This document shows positions 58,518-64,000 of a stretch of 64,000 bases of DNA, piece after piece. Made by a program: the position numbers and the translations under genes. Within the stretch, counting starts at the first letter, position 1; each line of letters opens with the position of its first letter. The stretch covers positions 372,001 through 436,000 of the forward strand of contig CAXBLU010000001.1 of the NCBI GenBank assembly GCA_963976815.1, in the 5' to 3' direction. Source of the DNA: JAHRVQ01 sp963976815 (lineage in GTDB: Bacteria; Pseudomonadota; Gammaproteobacteria; Pseudomonadales; Azotimanducaceae). The notes beneath the pieces were generated by a model. That model made no database searches. It saw nothing but the letters and a program-made list of their open reading frames with translations, and had not been told where the DNA came from.

Positions 58518-59522
58518 TCAGGTCAATCGACCGTTCAACATCGCAATTGCGGCCGTCATGGCGCGTCCCAGGCCCTGCGCATCTGCTCGATTCTGGCCCG
58601 CAATATCAAAGGCAGTACCGTGATCAACTGAAGTTCGAACAAAAGGGATTCCCATGGTTGCCGTGATGCTTTCTTCAAAATTGTGCATCTTAATCGCGAT
58701 ATGGCCCTGATCATGATACAGGGCTAAAACAGCATCAAATTCACCGGCAACGGCCCGATAGAAGATGGAATCCGCCGGATATGGTCCAACAACATTCATC
58801 CCCTCCCCACAGGCGGCCTGAATCGCCGGGGCAATCTCATCAATTTCCTCCCTGCCGAGCATCCCACCTTCCCCTCCATGTGGGTTTAAGGCAGCCACGG
58901 CTATTTTTGGCTTTCTACCCATCCAGGTTGTCATGTGTTCACTGGTAAGCCGCAGTTTTTCGACAATCACTGGCTTCGTGACGTATCGAGCGGCTTCAAT
59001 GAGTGACTTGTGGGTGGATAGATGGGCAACCTTCAGCCCTTTTGTCATGAGCATTGTGGCGGTAAGGGTACTGCCGGTCATGCGAGCCAGGATTTCCTGA
59101 TGGCCAATATCGCCGACAAATCCTGCGGCATGAACAGCTTCTTTGTTAATGGGACAGGTCACGACGCCTTCAATATCGCCCTTAAGGGCCATATTCACAG
59201 CCGCCTCAAAGTACCCAACCGCTGCTGCACCTGCTTCTGCGCTTACCTCGCCGTACCGGTGCCGATCCATGGCAAACTCCACCGGCTCAATCAGCTCAAT
59301 GACGCCGGGTTCACCTTGAATGTCGGCCAGGCTCTGCCGAACCCGAATGGGGAAGTCGAGTTCTGCAGCTGACATGGCCAAATTCAGACAGGCCCGGCTA
59401 CCCAGTACAAAGGGCGCGGCATCAGCGTAGATGGCCCTTTGCTGGAAGGCCTTGACGACAACTTCTGCACCAATTCCCGCTGGATCACCCATTGTGACCG
59501 CAAGACGCGGCTTGTTATTCAT
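58518..59522 (-). CDS. pdxA: 4-hydroxythreonine-4-phosphate dehydrogenase (PdxA family)
   Basis: The 334-residue protein has the PdxA blocks LAVTMGDPAGIGAEVV, VTCPINKEAVHAAGF, GHQEILARMTGS, LYHDQGHIAIKM and VRTSVDHGTAFDIAGQNRAD. Its metal-binding histidines (in GHQEIL and YHDQGH) are retained. The enzyme oxidises 4-phosphohydroxythreonine with NAD in pyridoxal phosphate synthesis. ATG 59522, with AGGAGG four bases upstream, is chosen over an in-frame ATG 18 codons earlier. No ksgA or surA is adjacent, so a PdxA2-like role in threonate or erythronate catabolism is possible. Confidence 0.87.
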   Translation of the reverse strand: MNNKPRLAVTMGDPAGIGAEVVVKAFQQRAIYADAAPFVLGSRACLNLAMSAAELDFPIRVRQSLADIQGEPGVIELIEPVEFAMDRHRYGEVSAEAGAAAVGYFEAAVNMALKGDIEGVVTCPINKEAVHAAGFVGDIGHQEILARMTGSTLTATMLMTKGLKVAHLSTHKSLIEAARYVTKPVIVEKLRLTSEHMTTWMGRKPKIAVAALNPHGGEGGMLGREEIDEIAPAIQAACGEGMNVVGPYPADSIFYRAVAGEFDAVLALYHDQGHIAIKMHNFEESITATMGIPFVRTSVDHGTAFDIAGQNRADAQGLGRAMTAAIAMLNGRLT

Positions 59523-59570
59523 GTGCCCTCCTGGAGAACCCAATGCTAGAACCTCGACTACACTAAAATA

Positions 59571-62261
59571 ATGCACTCCTTATTGCTACGCGCATCCCTC
59601 GTAGCCGCCTCGATCTTTTGTCTGGCGGGGCTCCCTGACGCCTACGCCGCGGGCGATGTATTGCTCGATCCTGACGCAGATCAGATCAATGTCATCGGAT
59701 CCGCAATGATTTTTCCAGATCCACGGCGTAAGTTTTCAACCACGGCGATTTTACGGGGTGACCTGGACCACAGATTTAGGGATTCGAGCCAGGAACAGCT
59801 GCCAGTCAATGGCGCATGGTTAAAGTTCAGCCTGCGCAACGACAGCGACCAAACTTTGATACGGGTTTTGAGTTATCAAGATCCCATGATGAGAGAAGCC
59901 CGCCTGTACCATGCTGCGGGTACCAACCCCGATCAAGAACTCATCGGCAGCAGCGGAACCGCAAGGGCTTACAGCCTCAGAATCAATAGCCACAGCACCG
60001 AAAGCTACTATCTATTTCTCGATGCGCCATTAGCAAATTATGACTTAATTCTTGCTGAGCCTGTTTACTACGTTGGGCAAAGAATTTTACGCACCCAGGC
60101 ATCACATCTATTTTATGGCGCCTCACTCGGCATATTTCTTTATGCCGTTATCTTACTGGTCACGACCAAACTGCCGATTTATCTCTGGTTCGGCAGCAGC
60201 ATTCTCGCCTATACCATTACCTGGGCAATTCGGGACGGCTCCGCACTAGCATTTCTTCCGGAGCTAGAACCTAATATGCGAGACCTGCTTCCCTGGGTTT
60301 GTGTCAATCTAAGCTGCATTGCTTTCGCCAGGTTTTTTACCGAATTTTTTGATTTAAGGGTCCACTCCCCCGCGTCACACAATATTGTAAAAATCTATAT
60401 TGCGGTTTGGGTCGGCATGTTGCCCTTGGAGCTATTTATCCAGACCAACTATGTCGTTGAACTACTAGCTCTGGTCAACATCAGTTTCATTCTGGTACAG
60501 CTCTGGATACTCCTGCCAATGGCCCTGGATCGACAACGAGATGCGTTGTTTTACCTCGGAGGATATTCAGTCACCTTATTGGCATTCACCATTATTGGAC
60601 TAAATAGCATTGGATTACTTTCTGGGTCAGCCGCTTTAGCAGCCTCTGAATCCTACGGCCCTCGCCTGGGGCAATTTGTCTGGATGATTGTCATGACCTA
60701 CGCACTTGGCGATCGATTCAGAATCATGTCTGACAAACACGTGGAAGCAACCCGGGAGAGTCAATCCAAATCCTCATTCCTGGCCACCATGAGCCATGAA
60801 ATCAGAACACCTATGAATGGTGTTCTAGGCATGACCGAGCTGCTTGGGAACACGCCGCTGAATACCCAACAAAACAACTACGTCTCAACCATCTATAGCT
60901 CAGCCTCGGCATTACTGACTATTCTCGATGACATTTTGGACTACAGTAAAATTCAATCCGGCAAACTAGAACTTGAACGAATCTCGATCGATCTTTATCA
61001 ATTTGTATCTGATACCGTGCCTGTTTTTGCAGCCATGTCCGAGGAAAAACAAGTCCCTCTGATCGTCAACATTGATGAAAACCTACCGAATAGAATTTGG
61101 GGTGACCCCACTCGAATTCGCCAGATTGTTGTCAATTTACTCGGCAATGCTTTTAAATTTACCACTGAAGGTCACATCGAACTGAACCTCTCCGTCCAGG
61201 CTTCAGAATTGGTGCTCTCCGTCCGGGATACCGGAATCGGGATAAGTGAATCGGACCAACAGCATATTTTTGCAAACTTTAGTCAGGCGGATAGGTCAAC
61301 TAATCGGAAGTTCGGCGGCTCAGGACTGGGTCTATCAATCTGCCGTGATCTAACATCAATTATGGGGGGCAATATTAATGTCGTCTCAGAACCGGGAAAT
61401 GGCAGCAACTTTATTGTTAAATTGCCAATGAGCCCTGTAACAGAGGAATCGTTGCTTGAGTCTATCCCCATCAAAATCACCCAACTCCACGCATTAGTTT
61501 GTGAACCCAGGAATTCGAATAGCAACAGCCTGGCTAAAACCATGTTGGGTTGGGGGCTTAAAGTCACAACCGTTAAGAACATTATCGAGATGCGTGATGC
61601 CCTCGAAGCACAGGACAATATTGATGTCGTTTTAACTCCAATACTTGACCCGCTATACAATAAATCTTCTAAACCATATGTTATTCAGCTCACTACAATC
61701 TCCACACCTCGCGATCAAATCATCGAGGTAGACTATGTCCTCGAGGAGCCATTCTCTCCAGGTCCCCTCCTATTTGCCTTAACGGAATTATTTGGCAACG
61801 AGTTCAATTCACGCAGGGCCAATCAGGCAAAATCAACATCCCGAGAGCACGAAACTGAAACAGGACCCGGCCCCAGCATTTCAGATATCCGTGTCTTAGT
61901 TGCTGAGGACAATGAAATTAACCAACGAGTTATTTGTGGCATGTTGAAAAAACTGGGTATCGATCCAACACTGGCAAAGGATGGGAGTGAAGCCTACAAA
62001 TACTACCTTGAGCAAAAAACTGACCAGACCCCTTTCGACCTGATTCTAATGGACTGTGAAATGCCTGAGGTGGATGGTTACGAGGCAACTCGTATGATTC
62101 GCGAGTATGAAATAAATAGCGGCGACCATGTGGAGATCGTGGCGCTCACCGCAAACGTTTTACCGGAACACAGGAAAAAGGCCCATGATATTGGCATGGA
62201 CGAGTTTTTAACCAAGCCAGTTAGGCTCGCGGATCTGCAACAGATCTTTAGCAGCCTCTAA
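59571..62261 (+). CDS. hybrid histidine kinase with 7TM-DISM sensor and receiver domain
   Basis: The 896-residue protein has a signal peptide (about 1-25), a periplasmic DISMED2 sensor (about 40-185), a seven-helix 7TM-DISM membrane region (about 185-385), a HisKA domain with MSHEIRTPMNG (phosphorylated His409), an HATPase domain (DPTRIRQIVVNLLGNAFKFT, DTGIGI, GGSGLGL) and a C-terminal receiver domain with acidic ED pair, phosphorylated Asp828 in LMDCEMPEVDG and KPV. It should sense a periplasmic ligand, often carbohydrate, and start a phosphorelay. No cognate response regulator or Hpt gene is adjacent. Overlaps the following convergent gene by four bases. Confidence 0.94.
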   Translation: MHSLLLRASLVAASIFCLAGLPDAYAAGDVLLDPDADQINVIGSAMIFPDPRRKFSTTAILRGDLDHRFRDSSQEQLPVNGAWLKFSLRNDSDQTLIRVLSYQDPMMREARLYHAAGTNPDQELIGSSGTARAYSLRINSHSTESYYLFLDAPLANYDLILAEPVYYVGQRILRTQASHLFYGASLGIFLYAVILLVTTKLPIYLWFGSSILAYTITWAIRDGSALAFLPELEPNMRDLLPWVCVNLSCIAFARFFTEFFDLRVHSPASHNIVKIYIAVWVGMLPLELFIQTNYVVELLALVNISFILVQLWILLPMALDRQRDALFYLGGYSVTLLAFTIIGLNSIGLLSGSAALAASESYGPRLGQFVWMIVMTYALGDRFRIMSDKHVEATRESQSKSSFLATMSHEIRTPMNGVLGMTELLGNTPLNTQQNNYVSTIYSSASALLTILDDILDYSKIQSGKLELERISIDLYQFVSDTVPVFAAMSEEKQVPLIVNIDENLPNRIWGDPTRIRQIVVNLLGNAFKFTTEGHIELNLSVQASELVLSVRDTGIGISESDQQHIFANFSQADRSTNRKFGGSGLGLSICRDLTSIMGGNINVVSEPGNGSNFIVKLPMSPVTEESLLESIPIKITQLHALVCEPRNSNSNSLAKTMLGWGLKVTTVKNIIEMRDALEAQDNIDVVLTPILDPLYNKSSKPYVIQLTTISTPRDQIIEVDYVLEEPFSPGPLLFALTELFGNEFNSRRANQAKSTSREHETETGPGPSISDIRVLVAEDNEINQRVICGMLKKLGIDPTLAKDGSEAYKYYLEQKTDQTPFDLILMDCEMPEVDGYEATRMIREYEINSGDHVEIVALTANVLPEHRKKAHDIGMDEFLTKPVRLADLQQIFSSL

Positions 62262-63148
62262 CGACTTCCCAATATATATTCCGCAACTAAATCAGGCGCC
62301 TGCATTGGCATAAAATGCGTCAACTCAGGCAGGTATACATCGCGGCCATTGGCAAACTGACCGGCTAACTCTGGCCACGTTGGAGACAGGGTAAAATCCA
62401 GTGTGGTACGCACTTCTACGCGTTTAGCCCGCAATATTGTTACCGGAACCTGGACGTGCTGGAACCCCCCGTAGATTGGTTGGCCCTGGCTACCCATGTA
62501 AATAGATGCTTCAAGGTGAGGTGGACACGCCAGTTTGAAGTTGCCATTTACTTCATCGGGCAATAATCCATAGTCGCAGTAATCATGGAGCGCCGCCTCT
62601 GTCCAGGAAGCATAGCTGCCGCGCCCTTCGAAATTTTTAAACATTGCATCGGCGTCTACAAACTGATTTCGTCGGCGGGCAACGGGATGCTCAGCGTCCT
62701 CGTTAAGAAACGCTTCATGCTTGCTTGTTGATTCCAGATAGACCTCTGGATCCATAATCACGGGATCAACTAACACAGCCCGCTCGATTCGATCACCGGC
62801 GTTCACCAACGCAGTCGCCGCACAATAGCCCCCCATAGAGTGACCGGCGAGCACAATATTAGACAGCTGCCGTGCAGCCATAAAAGCGATGAGGTCGTTG
62901 GCATAAACATCCCATCCAACTGCTTCGCCGTCAGCGCTACGCCCATGATTGCGCAGATCAAGAGACAGGATGTGACGATCCCCCAGGTGGGAGATAACCT
63001 GATCCCAACATCTAGCATGGAAGCCGGTGGCATGAACCAGCAGGATTGTAGGTTCGGCGTTTGGCTTGCCCCACTCGAACCAGCACAGGCGAGTGCCATT
63101 TACTTCACAATAATTTTCACTGGGTATTCGCACACTAGATTGTCGCAA
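62258..63148 (-). CDS. alpha/beta hydrolase
   Basis: The 296-residue protein has oxyanion LLVHATGFHARCW, HILSLDLRNHGRS, nucleophile GHSMGG, a DPVIMDPEVY region and a C-terminal THFMPM with the catalytic His. It resembles epoxide-hydrolase or haloalkane-type alpha/beta hydrolases. TTG 63148 with AGGTAG upstream is the likely start. It overlaps the histidine kinase end by four bases, convergent. Confidence 0.87.
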   Translation of the reverse strand: MRQSSVRIPSENYCEVNGTRLCWFEWGKPNAEPTILLVHATGFHARCWDQVISHLGDRHILSLDLRNHGRSADGEAVGWDVYANDLIAFMAARQLSNIVLAGHSMGGYCAATALVNAGDRIERAVLVDPVIMDPEVYLESTSKHEAFLNEDAEHPVARRRNQFVDADAMFKNFEGRGSYASWTEAALHDYCDYGLLPDEVNGNFKLACPPHLEASIYMGSQGQPIYGGFQHVQVPVTILRAKRVEVRTTLDFTLSPTWPELAGQFANGRDVYLPELTHFMPMQAPDLVAEYILGSR

Positions 63149-63185
63149 GATTTACTACCTGTTCTCTTTTGAATTTTGCTGTGTA

Positions 63186-64000
63186 TTAAACATGGGCTAG
63201 CCGAGTGCAGGTGGCAACATACAGGGTTGTTGCAAGACCGCCTGCCACGGCAACCAAAAAACTATTGAGTATACCGACAAATTCGGCGCTGAAACCCATG
63301 ATTGCTGCACCAAATGTCAGGGAACCAACGTTAGCGAGAGAGAAGACCGACATGACTCTAGCCCGATGTGATTCCGGCGCGAGTTCCTGCATGATTGTAC
63401 GCCCCATACTCATGGCAATGCCGCCGCAACCACCCCACACAAAAATGGTTGCCAGATATCCATAAAAAGAAAGTCCCAGGGACGCGATGGCCAACATTAC
63501 GCCACCGGCAATCACGGCAATAATCAGCGCAAGACCTGGGTTCTTGACTCCACCACTCGCAACTAGCGCAATAGTGGTTAACACAGTGCCGGACATAAAC
63601 ATGGCAAAGGAGAGTGATATTTCTTCCGAGCCTCCCTGATATAGATCTCGCACCATAAGCGGATTCAGCACAAGGAACGTTCCGCCATAAAACATACTAA
63701 TCGCAGCTAACAGTATGGCGCTGGCTCGCATTTTTTCGGAATACCATACGATCCGTAAACCCTCAAAAATTGCAGCGCTCATACTGCCACCCATGCTTGA
63801 GTTGCCGGGAGAAGGCGGTAGTCGAGCTGAAGAATAGGTACCGGACACCATCACGCAGGCCATCAACACCAGCAGGATTTCAGGGCCATTGGATTCCGCT
63901 GAACTGGCGATAGCAAAACCAATAATCTGCGCGCCAAAGGTTAACCCCATCACAATTGTGACCGTCCGCTGAATTCGATTTCCTGCAACCGCGTTCAGCA
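63186..64000 (-). CDS. MFS transporter, C-terminal part (cut by window edge)
   Basis: The open minus-strand frame enters from beyond base 64000 (reading LNAVAGNRIQRTVTIVMG) and ends at 63186, giving about 271 residues. At least seven hydrophobic segments are visible. The pattern matches the enterobactin-exporter-like MFS_3 family: conserved LNAVAGNRIQRT after the first half, MRASAILLAAISMFYGG and ATIFVWGGCGGIAMSMGRTIMQE. It probably exports a small molecule. The N-terminal half and start lie outside the window. Confidence 0.86.
   Translation of the reverse strand, partial: LNAVAGNRIQRTVTIVMGLTFGAQIIGFAIASSAESNGPEILLVLMACVMVSGTYSSARLPPSPGNSSMGGSMSAAIFEGLRIVWYSEKMRASAILLAAISMFYGGTFLVLNPLMVRDLYQGGSEEISLSFAMFMSGTVLTTIALVASGGVKNPGLALIIAVIAGGVMLAIASLGLSFYGYLATIFVWGGCGGIAMSMGRTIMQELAPESHRARVMSVFSLANVGSLTFGAAIMGFSAEFVGILNSFLVAVAGGLATTLYVATCTRLAHV

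Overview
The window looks like chromosome of a marine-type gammaproteobacterium. This rests on an Escherichia coli-like SerA, an IlvY-type LysR regulator, an MshQ-like (DUF6701) surface protein, Lol-like ABC permeases, a TIGR04219-like outer-membrane barrel, a TonB-dependent receptor of the kind expanded in marine gammaproteobacteria, and even, mid-range base composition. I see no rRNA, tRNA, CRISPR array, prophage, insertion sequence or plasmid origin.

Layout. 1-1.7 kb: the start of a TonB-dependent receptor (cut by the window edge) diverges from a MarR regulator and a SnoaL-like gene; two candidate operators share an 11-base core. 1.8-4.2 kb: amidase, F420-type nitroreductase-like protein and a small P-loop kinase. 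4.2-9.5 kb: a GlmS-type glutamine amidotransferase/isomerase diverges from a TrmB-type regulator, which is followed by a CoaD-like nucleotidyltransferase, an unknown protein, an S41 peptidase and another unknown protein. 9.5-14.7 kb: assorted small enzymes (alpha/beta hydrolase, GNATs, SGNH hydrolase, cupin, P-loop kinase). 14.9-20.6 kb: a DUF1707/LiaF-like envelope protein, then a MacAB-like exporter built from an HlyD adaptor, an ABC ATPase and two separate FtsX permeases.

20.6-31 kb is the most accessory-looking stretch: GFA enzyme, methyltransferase, two broken GNAT genes flanking an intact GNAT and a membrane-anchored MutS-like ATPase, a YefM-YoeB toxin-antitoxin pair with a recognisable double operator, an APH-type kinase, a double-GNAT protein, a DGxHR protein, and several intergenic palindromes. 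31.1-35.1 kb: a 1314-residue MshQ-like secreted protein with four N-terminal repeats and an unusual hairpin leader.

35-46 kb: GST, GNAT, Imm51-like protein, outer-membrane proteins, AraC and LysR regulators, VOC protein, a secreted methyltransferase-like protein with a clear terminator, serA and a peroxiredoxin. 46.2-51.3 kb: a tightly packed Lol-like operon (LolA-like carrier, two FtsX permeases, LolD-like ATPase, outer-membrane barrel). 51.4-64 kb: a large zinc-ribbon/helical-repeat membrane protein, VOC protein, ilvY, acyl-CoA dehydrogenase with terminator, pdxA, a hybrid histidine kinase, a hydrolase and the 3' part of an MFS transporter.

The best candidates for undescribed systems are the Lol-like operon (46.2-51.3 kb), the DUF1707-linked split MacAB exporter (14.9-20.6 kb), the TrmB/GlmS-like/CoaD-like locus (4.2-9.5 kb), and the MutS-like/YefM-YoeB island with split GNAT remnants (22.3-25.7 kb). 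All functional statements come from reading motifs and remembered family features; no database search was run.
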